33,133 nucleotides of DNA from Phycisphaerales bacterium. Lineage in GTDB: Bacteria; Planctomycetota; Phycisphaerae; Phycisphaerales; SM1A02. The notes beneath the pieces were generated by a model. That model was not told where the DNA came from and made no database searches. It saw only the letters and a list, made by a program, of their open reading frames with translations. A program made the translations under genes and the position numbers. The DNA lies in NCBI GenBank assembly GCA_028823105.1, contig JAPKCC010000030.1, positions 1 through 33,133 of the forward strand. The letters are read 5' to 3'. Shown piece by piece: positions 16,756-24,221 of this stretch. Positions within the stretch are counted from its first letter, which is position 1; the number at the start of each line of letters is the position of its first letter.

Positions 16756-16800
16756 AGAGGAGTCGCCCTCGCTGCCTCCGAGGGCGGCTCCTCTTTTTTT
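16756..16800 (+). terminator. strong Rho-independent terminator with no plus-strand gene upstream
   Basis: A 16-bp stem (AGAGGAGTCGCCCTCG against CGAGGGCGGCTCCTCT, one T-G wobble) with a 7-nt loop runs directly into seven T residues. On the minus strand the T tract is missing, so it is directional for plus-strand transcription. The nearest plus-strand gene upstream ends at 13292. Confidence 0.85.
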
Positions 16801-16855
16801 CCTGAGGCGTGAATCGGCGTCTCCGCACCGAGCCCGACCGGACGGCTTCCGAAGC

Positions 16856-17434
16856 TCATCCTGCCGGTTGATCTGCCGTCGGAAGCCCGTCGAGCACGCC
16901 GTTGAACTGCTGAGCCGAGATCGATTGCAGGACTTCCAGTACCGCCTGCGTCTTTGCATCGAAGCGCCGTCCATCGGCCATCAACGTGAACTTCCGATGC
17001 GTCCCCTCGAGTCGCAGGTCGACTTCGAGTTCACGAGGGCCGGGACCCGCCGCCGGCACGAACGACTTCTCCATCCACCCGGCGTCCTTCATTGCCGCAG
17101 TGACCGCTGACCTCGCCTCGGGCGTGAAGGTCAAGCGAACCGGCGTCTCGTACTCGAGCGCGGCCTGCCCGCCGCCGAATCGGAAGGCCCCGTCCGAATC
17201 CCACTTGTAGAGCGCATACCGCTTCGCGGTTCCGTCCGCGTCAAGCAACCACAGATTGATCGCAGGCTGATTCGTCTCGCTCGGCGCTCCGGCCACCGAA
17301 CCCGGGCCAACGCAGCCGACCAACGACATGGCGGACATCAGGATCGCCAGTGCACCAGACGCCATGGCGATCGTGACACCACCGCGATGGCGCCGCGGAC
17401 TCGGGACGACGTTGATTCTTCGGGACGTGTTCAT
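16856..17434 (-). CDS. lipoprotein of unknown function
   Basis: The 192-residue protein has a basic N-terminus (TSRRINVVPSPRRHRGG), a hydrophobic stretch and the lipobox SLVGC at about 37-41, so it is likely a lipoprotein. The rest is a small globular domain with TWO recognisable features only: an Ala/Thr-rich middle and a C-terminal helix-rich part (AVLEVLQSISAQQFNGVLDGL). I recognise no family. The start is the ATG that overlaps the upstream lipoprotein's stop as ATGA. The upstream part of the open frame lies inside that gene. The two lipoproteins are therefore probably co-expressed and may work together at the envelope. Confidence 0.65.
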   Translation of the reverse strand: MNTSRRINVVPSPRRHRGGVTIAMASGALAILMSAMSLVGCVGPGSVAGAPSETNQPAINLWLLDADGTAKRYALYKWDSDGAFRFGGGQAALEYETPVRLTFTPEARSAVTAAMKDAGWMEKSFVPAAGPGPRELEVDLRLEGTHRKFTLMADGRRFDAKTQAVLEVLQSISAQQFNGVLDGLPTADQPAG

Positions 17435-18117
17435 GAGGGCTCCTTCGCCTTCTTGTCGTCGCGATAACGGCTCCAGGGATCCGGTCCGAAGTCGTATCGT
17501 TCGGGGAACCGGATTGAATCGTTCGGCGGAACGTCCCAAGCCCATGCCAAGGCCGCCATCCGTCGCATCGCCGTCCTCATCTGCGGGTCTTCGGCATCGA
17601 AGGTCGTCGCGTCCTTGGGGCTGGCATCTTCGGGAATCTCGAATCGCCGGACAATGGTCCAGTCACGACCTCCGCGCTGGAGATACAGAATCTGAATCAC
17701 CTCGTCGTCGCCAGGCTCGAGCAATTCCAGATTGCCGGTGTAATTTCCTGCGGAGGGCGATCCGAAGTCCAAAATGTCCATCTCCTTCCAGAGCTCGACC
17801 AGCTGGGTGCGGTAGAGCACTCGCGTCGCGCCCGGACGATCATCCACCCCCAGATTGGCGCCGACATCAGCTCGAAGGACACCGTCGGGCAAGACGATCG
17901 CCCGTGCCGGCCGGAGCTGCACCGGCCAGGCCCCGGGGTCTCTTTCAATGCGAATTCCGAGACCTTCTCCCACGATCACCGTGGCGTCGATGACCGAATC
18001 TTCGGCCAGACCATCGGAATCGAGCCGAGACGGGGTGCCCGAGCAACCCGCCGACGCGATGATCGGAAGTCCACAGGCCAGAAGGAGCGTGACGATTCGT
18101 TGAAGACTGGATGCCAT
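17431..18117 (-). CDS. lipoprotein of unknown function
   Basis: The 228-residue protein starts with a signal peptide and lipobox ASAGC at about 21-25. The body has a beta-rich stretch (VIVGEGLGIRIERDPGAWPVQLRPARAIVLPDG) and an acidic, aromatic C-terminus ending in a charged tail (RDDKKAKEPS). No family is recognised. It is the first gene of a two-gene unit with the lipoprotein downstream. A TAGTTT box exactly 6 nt before the ATG supports the start. The promoter is divergent from pheT, and a 14-bp perfect inverted repeat lies between the two -10 boxes. Confidence 0.65.
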   Translation of the reverse strand: MASSLQRIVTLLLACGLPIIASAGCSGTPSRLDSDGLAEDSVIDATVIVGEGLGIRIERDPGAWPVQLRPARAIVLPDGVLRADVGANLGVDDRPGATRVLYRTQLVELWKEMDILDFGSPSAGNYTGNLELLEPGDDEVIQILYLQRGGRDWTIVRRFEIPEDASPKDATTFDAEDPQMRTAMRRMAALAWAWDVPPNDSIRFPERYDFGPDPWSRYRDDKKAKEPS

Positions 18118-18123
18118 GTGTGG

Positions 18124-18129
18124 AAACTA
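18124..18129 (-). promoter_or_regulatory. -10 box TAGTTT of leaderless-type promoter
   Basis: On the minus strand GC-TAGTTT ends 6 nt before the ATG at 18117. Confidence 0.5.
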
Positions 18130-18130
18130 G

Positions 18131-18161
18131 CAGGCCCTCGGGCGGCCCGCCCGAGGGCCTG
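18131..18161. promoter_or_regulatory. perfect 14-bp inverted repeat between divergent promoters
   Basis: CAGGCCCTCGGGCG and CGCCCGAGGGCCTG flank a 3-nt centre, GCC. The palindrome fills the space between the -10 boxes at 18124-18129 (-) and 18168-18173 (+), covering where both -35 elements would lie. It has no T tract, so it is more likely an operator or cruciform than a terminator. Confidence 0.6.
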
Positions 18162-18167
18162 ACGGGG

Positions 18168-18173
18168 TACTCT
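18168..18173 (+). promoter_or_regulatory. -10 box TACTCT for pheT
   Basis: GG-TACTCT ends 9 nt before the ATG at 18183, predicting a leader of about 3 nt. Confidence 0.45.
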
Positions 18174-18182
18174 CCTCGAACC

Positions 18183-20249
18183 ATGCGAACGAGCATCACT
18201 TGGCTGAATGATTACCTGGATCCCGCCCTCGACGCCCAGACCCAGGCCGACCTCCTCACCGCCGCCGGATTCCCCTACGACGGTGAGGACTTGGCGGAGA
18301 ACGGCGAAGCCTGGCAGGAGATCGAAACCACGAGCAATCGCGGTGACTGTCTCTGTCACTTCGGGCTGGCCAGAGAGGCCGCGTTGCTGGGTGGCTCCCG
18401 CCTGAAGACCCCCAAGGTCTCGCTTCCGCAAGGGGGCCCACCGGTCTCGGAATCGATCGAGATACGGAACACCGAGCCCGACCTTTGCCCCCTCTACACG
18501 GGGCGGGTGATTCGCGGCGTCAAGGTGGGGCCGAGCCCGGATTGGCTCCAGCAACGATTGATCGCGATCGGCCTGGTGCCTCGAAACAATCTCGTGGACG
18601 CCACCAATTTTGTGCTGTTCGAGTACGGACAGCCCACCCATGTCTTCGATCTGGACACCCTGCGGGGCGGACGAATCGAGATCCGTGCCGCTCGTGCCGG
18701 AGAGTCCTTCCTTCCCATCGGCGAAGACGCGGAACCGATCAAACTGGTTCCGGAGGATCTCGTGATTGCCGACGCCGAACGAGCGATCGCCATCGCCGGC
18801 GTCAAGGGTGGCGCCGAGACCTCGGTGACCGACGGCACCACAAACATTCTCCTCGAGGCCGCGACCTTCGATCCGGTCGGCGTTCGAAACACCTCTCGAC
18901 GGCATCGCCTCGCCAGCGATTCCTCCTACCGATTCGAGCGAGGGGTCCATCCCGCGGATATCGCCGTGGCGACCGACCGTCTGACCGCACTCATTCTCGA
19001 ACTCGCCGGTGGCGAACTCTGCGACGGAACCGCCGCAGACGGAAAGCCGATTCCGAGTGCTCGCGCCGTCTCGATGCGACCCACTCGCTGCCGCGCCGTA
19101 CTCGGCATCGACATCTCGGACCAGGAGATCATGCGACTCCTCGAGGGACTCGGATTCGCACCGAACGCCGAGGCGGAGAACATCCGATGCACCATCCCGC
19201 CCCGACGCCTCGACATCGACCGTGAAGCCGACCTGATCGAGGAGATCGCGAGGACCCACGGGCTCGACGCCCTCCCAATCAACGAGACCATCCGGATCCG
19301 AGCGGTCGCGCCACGGCCGGTTGACGAAGGACTCAACGCCGTTCGCGAGATGCTCGTCGGCGCCGGATTCCACGAGTCCGTCACGCATACCCTGATCGGC
19401 CCCGACGCAGCAGCGGCATTCCTCGAGACGGGGCATGCAGTACTCACGGTCGACGATGATCGGGCCGCGGCCGAGCCGATACTCCGCCCGAGCCTCGTTC
19501 CGAGTCTTCTTCGAGTGGCGAAGCACAACCATGACCTTGGGACGAGCAACGTCCGCTTCTTCGAGACCGCGTCGGTCTTCGATCAATGCAAAGGCGTGCA
19601 TCGCGAGCGCCGGCTGCTCGGATTGCTCGTCGACCCCCCCGCTGGCAGTCGCTCCCGCGACCATGCCTCGCTCGGGCAGGCGGCATTTGGCGTTCTGCGA
19701 ACGACCATCGATCGAGTCGTCCGAATCGTCGGCGGTGGCAACGTCGAGATCGACGAATCCGTGAACATTCCTGGTTTTTCCTCGTCAGGCGCGATTCGAA
19801 TGGACGGCCGTGTGATCGGCAGCCTCGGGGTGGTTGATCCGGGCGTCGCCCAGCGACACGGACATGACCGACCGCTGGTCGCGGCGGAAATCGAACTCGC
19901 ACCCGACGGCGTCGCGGAGGCGCTCTCGACTTGGCCGCCGGAAAACACCGCGGCCGCGTTGCCTGCCTTCCCCGCGATCGACCGCGATCTGACGATTCTG
20001 ATCGACGAACCAATCTGCTGGGCCGAAATTGAACGAGCGATTCATGCCGGGACGCCGGAGCTTCTGGAATCGACAGAATTCGTGACCGTCTTCCGCGGCG
20101 GCAAACTCCCGGCAGGCCGCAAGGCGATCACCCTCCGCCTCCGGTTTCGAGCTCCGGATCGCACGCTCCGGCACGAAGAGGTCGATCCCCAGATGACCAA
20201 CATCACCGCAAGGCTCATCGATGCGGTGGGCGGGGAGATCCGGCAATGA
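18183..20249 (+). CDS. pheT: phenylalanine--tRNA ligase beta subunit, without N-terminal tRNA-binding domain
   Basis: The 688-residue protein opens with MRTSITWLNDYLD and continues straight into the B1/B5 and core domains: TTSNRGDCLCHFGLARE at about 50-66, VPRNNLVDATNFVLFEYGQPTHVFD near 138-162, RRLDIDREADLIEEIAR near 341-357, and a C-terminal anticodon-binding-like domain (PAIDRDLTILI onward). Typical bacterial PheT has about 790 residues and an OB-fold tRNA-binding domain at about 40-150. That domain is absent, which explains the length. With PheS it charges tRNA-Phe; pheS is not in this window. The stop overlaps the cyclodeaminase start as ATGA. A short box TACTCT lies 9 nt upstream of the chosen ATG. 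Confidence 0.93.
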   Translation: MRTSITWLNDYLDPALDAQTQADLLTAAGFPYDGEDLAENGEAWQEIETTSNRGDCLCHFGLAREAALLGGSRLKTPKVSLPQGGPPVSESIEIRNTEPDLCPLYTGRVIRGVKVGPSPDWLQQRLIAIGLVPRNNLVDATNFVLFEYGQPTHVFDLDTLRGGRIEIRAARAGESFLPIGEDAEPIKLVPEDLVIADAERAIAIAGVKGGAETSVTDGTTNILLEAATFDPVGVRNTSRRHRLASDSSYRFERGVHPADIAVATDRLTALILELAGGELCDGTAADGKPIPSARAVSMRPTRCRAVLGIDISDQEIMRLLEGLGFAPNAEAENIRCTIPPRRLDIDREADLIEEIARTHGLDALPINETIRIRAVAPRPVDEGLNAVREMLVGAGFHESVTHTLIGPDAAAAFLETGHAVLTVDDDRAAAEPILRPSLVPSLLRVAKHNHDLGTSNVRFFETASVFDQCKGVHRERRLLGLLVDPPAGSRSRDHASLGQAAFGVLRTTIDRVVRIVGGGNVEIDESVNIPGFSSSGAIRMDGRVIGSLGVVDPGVAQRHGHDRPLVAAEIELAPDGVAEALSTWPPENTAAALPAFPAIDRDLTILIDEPICWAEIERAIHAGTPELLESTEFVTVFRGGKLPAGRKAITLRLRFRAPDRTLRHEEVDPQMTNITARLIDAVGGEIRQ

Positions 20250-20905
20250 GTGAATTGAAGGGCCATTTCGCGAATCGGACGCTCGACGAGTTCACCGCCG
20301 ACCTCGCAGCGAAGACGTCGGTGCCGGGCGGCGGAGCCGCCGCCGGTTCGATGCTGGCGCACGCCGCCGGACTCGCCGGGATGGTCATCGCGTTCAGTCA
20401 CGGGAAGAAGAAATTCGCCGACTACGAATCGGACCTCGCCGAGGCCGCGGGTCGACTCGAACGAATCCGCGAAGAGAGTCTGGAACTCGCCGATCTCGAT
20501 GCACATGGCTTCAAGACGCTCGCCGATCTCTGGCCGCTGGCCGAGGACGATCCGGCTCGAGTGCACGCATGGCCGGCGGCGGTGCATGGTGCCATCGCCG
20601 CACCACATCAACTCGTGCTCCGAGCCGCGGAGACGGTCCAGATCATCGAGCGACTGGTCGGACGATCGAGCACGCTCCTCCGAAGTGACCTCGCCATCGC
20701 CGGTCGGCTGGCCGGCTTTGCGGCGGAAGCCGCCGGTTGGAACGTGGATGTGAATCTCGGCTCGCTCCGCGGACTGGACAACGGCGCCCCGCTCGCCATC
20801 GCGATGGAGACCGAGACGCATGGGGCAATTCGCACTGCGATCACCGCCGCGACAGCCATCGATGCCGCCTGCAGAGCGGGCGGTCGGGACACCATCTCGT
20901 CCTGA
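20246..20905 (+). CDS. cyclodeaminase/cyclohydrolase family protein (FchA-like)
   Basis: The 219-residue protein matches the formiminotransferase-cyclodeaminase C-terminal family. It opens with TLDEFTADLAAKTSVPGGGAAAG, the family's glycine-rich signature, and is helical throughout with Ala-rich segments (GRLAGFAAEAAGWNVDVNLGSL near 152-173). Members deaminate formiminotetrahydrofolate or hydrolyse methenyltetrahydrofolate in one-carbon metabolism. No formiminotransferase partner is nearby. It is translationally coupled to pheT by an ATGA overlap, an association for which I know no functional reason. Confidence 0.82.
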   Translation: MSELKGHFANRTLDEFTADLAAKTSVPGGGAAAGSMLAHAAGLAGMVIAFSHGKKKFADYESDLAEAAGRLERIREESLELADLDAHGFKTLADLWPLAEDDPARVHAWPAAVHGAIAAPHQLVLRAAETVQIIERLVGRSSTLLRSDLAIAGRLAGFAAEAAGWNVDVNLGSLRGLDNGAPLAIAMETETHGAIRTAITAATAIDAACRAGGRDTISS

Positions 20906-20939
20906 TGCGGCTCGGTACGCTCGCAACGAAATGCCCTCG

Positions 20940-20945
20940 TAGACT
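20940..20945 (+). promoter_or_regulatory. -10 box TAGACT upstream of the zinc-ribbon gene
   Basis: CG-TAGACT ends 5 nt before an in-frame TTG at 20951 and 20 nt before the ATG at 20966. It is the same hexamer as at 141, 27675 and 30614. Confidence 0.5.
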
Positions 20946-20965
20946 CGAGCTTGAGAACCGAACTC

Positions 20966-21229
20966 ATGGCTGAATCGCATGACAACGTCGACAGAATCGA
21001 CATCGACGGCCTCGAACAGTCTGCGAAGATCCCGCGGGGCGCTACCCATGCCAGTGATTCCGACCGCCGCTTCATCATGGTCTGGTTCCGTTGCTGCCAT
21101 CAGTACGGCCGGCTGAGCCGAAACGCCGCGGCGACCCGGTACGAAGGTCGATGCCCTCGGTGCGGCGGCAACGTCTCCGCGGGGATCGGCCCCGGCGGAT
21201 CGGCGCGGCGCATTTTCGAAGCGCGTTGA
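20966..21229 (+). CDS. small zinc-ribbon protein
   Basis: The 87-residue protein has an acidic N-terminus and a C-terminal zinc-ribbon-like motif: RCCHQYGRLSRN followed by GRCPRCGG, i.e. a CC(H) pair and a CPRC knuckle about 20 residues apart. Such small proteins occur in planctomycetes without known function; this comparison is from memory. A start at the in-frame TTG (20951) would add five residues and match the leaderless spacing better, whereas the ATG has a 14-nt leader without a Shine-Dalgarno site. The protein probably binds one zinc ion. It lies between the cyclodeaminase and the hydrolase with its own promoter box. Confidence 0.65.
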   Translation: MAESHDNVDRIDIDGLEQSAKIPRGATHASDSDRRFIMVWFRCCHQYGRLSRNAAATRYEGRCPRCGGNVSAGIGPGGSARRIFEAR

Positions 21230-21267
21230 GTGCCGTCGCCAGACCTCCGGCACGATACGGCCTCGGG

Positions 21268-21273
21268 TAGGGT
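21268..21273 (+). promoter_or_regulatory. -10 box TAGGGT of near-leaderless promoter
   Basis: GG-TAGGGT ends 8 nt before the ATG at 21282. Confidence 0.4.
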
Positions 21274-21281
21274 GTCCCCCG

Positions 21282-22202
21282 ATGGAACTCCTCATTCTCT
21301 TCAGCATCGCCGCCACGATCGTGGTGATCCTCATGGTTCTCGCCACCATGCGCGAAGCAACCCGACCCATGCGTCGCACCATGGGCTGGGCGCTGGGCCG
21401 AGGCATGCCGACGGATCCGGGCGACGTCGATGTCCCCTTCGAATCCTGGGAGGTGGATCGCCCCGGTGGCGTCCGACTCCCCGTCTGGGATGTCCGCGGC
21501 CATTTTGAGTCAGGTCCGATCCTGGTGATGGTCCACGGATGGGGTCGGTCCCGACTCACCTGGCTTCCGCATCTCGAAGACTGGCGCCGTCGGGGATCGC
21601 GCCTGATCATGGTCGATCTGCGTGGTCACGGCGATGCCGAGCCTGACGGCGCGGGTCTCGGTGACCCCGACGTGGAGGATCTGGTCACCCTGCTGGATCG
21701 TCTCGACGCCCCCGACCAGAAGGCGATCGTGGTGATCGGGCGGAGCCTTGGAGCCACCGTCGCCATCCTCGCCGCCGCCGAAACTGATCGAATCGATGGC
21801 GTGGTCGCCGTCGCCCCCTACGAAACACTCCGGGTGCCGCTCCGTCAGCGACTTCTGCTCCGTGGACTTCCTTCAAGCTACGTGTCTTGGCTCGCGATCC
21901 AGGGACTCCGCATCATCGGGCGTCGCCCTCGTTCCACCCGTTCCGCGGCCGCTCGAACCAATGTCCCGATCCTCGTCATCCTCGGCGACGCAGATCCCAT
22001 CAGTCCTCCAAATGATGCGATCGCCATTGCGGACGCCGCCCCCAAGGGGCGCCGCGAGATCGTCGCGGGGGCCGGCCACGGCAATCACTGGGATCTCAAA
22101 GGCGATCGACTCGACACCGCGGTCGACCAACTGATTCACGACGCCTCGACGTCGCGGGGCGAAGCCATGGCGAGCACCTCAAGCGCACCGGTTCGTGATT
22201 GA
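21282..22202 (+). CDS. membrane-anchored alpha/beta hydrolase
   Basis: The 306-residue protein begins with one membrane segment (residues 2-22), then an alpha/beta-hydrolase domain. It has the oxyanion loop HGWGRSR at 85-91, nucleophile elbow GRSLG with S155, an acid in LGDADPISPP (D236/D238), and a catalytic His in GAGHGNHWD (H266 or H269). The RGHG at 114-117 is typical of the family. The substrate cannot be told; an ester or peptide hydrolase at the membrane is likely. A TAGGGT box 8 nt upstream supports the ATG. It is convergent with the Met-rich protein gene, with a shared hairpin between them. Confidence 0.8.
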   Translation: MELLILFSIAATIVVILMVLATMREATRPMRRTMGWALGRGMPTDPGDVDVPFESWEVDRPGGVRLPVWDVRGHFESGPILVMVHGWGRSRLTWLPHLEDWRRRGSRLIMVDLRGHGDAEPDGAGLGDPDVEDLVTLLDRLDAPDQKAIVVIGRSLGATVAILAAAETDRIDGVVAVAPYETLRVPLRQRLLLRGLPSSYVSWLAIQGLRIIGRRPRSTRSAAARTNVPILVILGDADPISPPNDAIAIADAAPKGRREIVAGAGHGNHWDLKGDRLDTAVDQLIHDASTSRGEAMASTSSAPVRD

Positions 22203-22249
22203 GACGCCGGTACCAGGCCTTGGACCCATCACCCGGAATGCCGGAATGA

Positions 22250-22279
22250 ACGACGCCCCGCCGAGAGGCGGAGCGTCGT
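22250..22279 (-). terminator. hairpin between convergent genes
   Basis: ACGACGCCCCGCC and GGCGGAGCGTCGT form a 13-bp stem with a 4-nt loop. The single mismatch on the plus strand becomes a G-T wobble on the minus strand, favouring termination of the Met-rich gene. The T tract after it is poor. Confidence 0.5.
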
Positions 22280-22345
22280 TGATCAGTTCATCGTGTTGCC
22301 ATCAACGTGCCCGGCATCACCGAGCCTCGACGGCGAGGACTGGCT

Positions 22346-24127
22346 TCAGCCGCCCACGTTGACTGGAGGCAGGAACCACTGGCGATAGACCCAGCCGAGG
22401 TCGTCGGTGCTGAACTTCCAGACCGTCGGCCCGGTGAATCGCGAGAGTTCCTCGGGCGAAAGCTCCTTCATCAGATCGACCACTGCTTCGGCCATTTCGT
22501 CAGCGCCAGTGGCATCTTCGGGACCGAATTCACCCTGAGCATTGAGCATTCCCATCATCTGCTCCGCCATCTCGCGGCTGGCCGCGTACTGCTCGACGAC
22601 GTTGACATAACCCCAACCCACCGAATCGCCGCCCGGCATCCGATCCACTGAATCGGTAAAGATTCGAAGTTCGGAGATCGGATGATCGATGGCCCCGGCG
22701 TTCAGGCCACGAATGACCTGTTCGGCACCCTTGTCATTCCCGATCACCAGCCAGTTGCCGGCGACGCACGCTCCCATGCCCTCGCCGGTCCACATCGTCT
22801 CACCGAGGAAGTCACGAGGCTGAAGACCCATCCCCGGGCCCAGCATCGCCAGCAGCGGCTGAACCTTCTGAGAATCGTTGGTCGGAATGATCACGGTGGT
22901 CCCGCCGGCCGTCGTCAACACGTGGATCGCGGGGCCGAGCGACTCCATCGCCGGCGTGACCATCGGTCCGAACTGATCGACCATGCCGTCGATTTCCTCG
23001 CCACCCATGGGCATCGCCGCGGACATCTTGCTGACCAACGGCATCAGCCCTTTGAAATCGAAGTTCATGCGACCGTAGCCGATCGCTTCGTCACCGACGA
23101 TCTTCGGCGGCGCCTGACCGACCTGATCCTGCTCAAGAAGCAGGCCCATGATTCCGGATTTATCGTCCGGGGCAAGGATCGAAGCGGTGAGGACCATCGA
23201 CGCGGTCGAGGGATCCTCCGGCATCGCAAGCCCGAAACCGTACCCACGAATGTCGCCGAACAACTCGCCGATCATCGGCTTCACCATGCCCGCAGGACCC
23301 ATGAAGATCGGCGCGAGCAGGTCCTGCAACGGATCGGTGAGAAGTACGGCGTACGCCTCGGCACCGTCAAGCTGCTTGAGCGTATTCGTCCAATCGTCGG
23401 TCGAGGCGACCACCTTGGCATCGTCGCCGTCGAAGATGGCGAGCGCATCGTCGATCGCCAGCAGATCGTTGGCCATGATGAAGCGCGGTCCGTCCTGGAC
23501 CACATACATGGTCGAAAGATCGGGGGCCATCTCCGAGGGATCGCCCAGCATCATCATCATGTCGTCCATTTCGCCGAATTCGTCGGCGGGGTCCTTCTCG
23601 TCCGCACCGGCGACACGCTTGAGAACCATGACCTCACGTCCACGGATCTCCTTCGATCCGACATCGATGTCGTCACTCTTCTTACAGGCGTCCAGTAGCG
23701 AGGCCATCATCTTGTCCGCCTCCTCGGCCTTCGCCTCCCAGTCGCCGTATCCGAGCATGAACGACTTCGACTGGCCGGTCTCCTCGTCGAGGTCGCTGTA
23801 GAACGCGACGCCCAAGTTCGCAGGCAAGGACATCGTGTCCATGTCCATGCCGGAGGCGGCAAATGCGTTCATCATGTTCTCGCGGGAGTTCTTGAACGCT
23901 TTTCCCAGCGTCTTCTGAACGGCTTCCGTCTTCCAAAGGCCGCCCAGTGGATTGCCGTTGAACCGGTCGCACAGGGTCTCGGTGGCGTCCGCCCCCATGA
24001 TGAAGAAGGTTCCGGTTGGAGCGATGTCCGCGATCGTGTAGGTATCGGCCGCGATGGCTGTCGCGGCGAAACTGCTGGTCACGAGCACGGTGCTGAACAT
24101 GAGATCACGCAAAGGTCGGCGAATCAT
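22346..24127 (-). CDS. exported methionine-rich protein of unknown function
   Basis: The 593-residue protein has a signal peptide (MIRRPLRDLMFSTVLV..., cleavage likely after TAIA) and no membrane anchor, so it is probably periplasmic or secreted. It is rich in Met and Asp, with runs such as MDDMMMML and many MxxM patterns. I recognise no named family with confidence; similar large exported planctomycete proteins are often labelled DUF3352-like. The start at 24127 is chosen because it gives a normal signal peptide. A longer frame adds a Pro-rich stretch. It follows the HtrA-like protease by 95 bp on the same strand, so the protease may act on it or share its transcript. Metal binding (Cu or Fe through Met) is conceivable but unproven. 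Confidence 0.6.
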   Translation of the reverse strand: MIRRPLRDLMFSTVLVTSSFAATAIAADTYTIADIAPTGTFFIMGADATETLCDRFNGNPLGGLWKTEAVQKTLGKAFKNSRENMMNAFAASGMDMDTMSLPANLGVAFYSDLDEETGQSKSFMLGYGDWEAKAEEADKMMASLLDACKKSDDIDVGSKEIRGREVMVLKRVAGADEKDPADEFGEMDDMMMMLGDPSEMAPDLSTMYVVQDGPRFIMANDLLAIDDALAIFDGDDAKVVASTDDWTNTLKQLDGAEAYAVLLTDPLQDLLAPIFMGPAGMVKPMIGELFGDIRGYGFGLAMPEDPSTASMVLTASILAPDDKSGIMGLLLEQDQVGQAPPKIVGDEAIGYGRMNFDFKGLMPLVSKMSAAMPMGGEEIDGMVDQFGPMVTPAMESLGPAIHVLTTAGGTTVIIPTNDSQKVQPLLAMLGPGMGLQPRDFLGETMWTGEGMGACVAGNWLVIGNDKGAEQVIRGLNAGAIDHPISELRIFTDSVDRMPGGDSVGWGYVNVVEQYAASREMAEQMMGMLNAQGEFGPEDATGADEMAEAVVDLMKELSPEELSRFTGPTVWKFSTDDLGWVYRQWFLPPVNVGG

Positions 24128-24221
24128 TTTTGGATTCCGAAAGAGGGAGAATCTGACTGGATCAGGAGATGGCGAACACGGATTCACTGGGAATCCTCAA
24201 AGAAGTACTTATTAGAAGAGC

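Larger units (their letters stand above)
16339..16855. other. gene-poor intergenic region between sigma factor and lipoprotein genes
   Basis: These 517 bp hold no convincing CDS. The long plus-strand open frame across it runs through the terminator hairpin and has no coding character. A possible minus-strand -10 box TACAGT (16431-16436) lies about 93 nt upstream of the sigma factor start. A degenerate 9-bp repeat occupies 16569-16604, and a strong plus-strand terminator occupies 16756-16800. The terminator implies that a plus-strand transcript, perhaps a small RNA, crosses this region. Confidence 0.5.

Noticed and set aside
16281-16805. Plus-strand open frame (174 codons) through the intergenic region
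   Set aside because: It overlaps the sigma factor start, contains the terminator hairpin as coding sequence and shows no coding pattern.
17976-19664. Minus-strand open frame (562 codons) opposite pheT
   Set aside because: The plus strand encodes an unmistakable PheT; the antisense translation has no motif.
20042-21610. Minus-strand open frame (522 codons) across pheT, the cyclodeaminase and the hydrolase
   Set aside because: It runs antisense to three supported genes and has no domain.
22682-23698. Plus-strand open frame (338 codons) opposite the Met-rich protein gene
   Set aside because: His/Arg-rich translation typical of an antisense shadow; the minus-strand gene has a good signal peptide.
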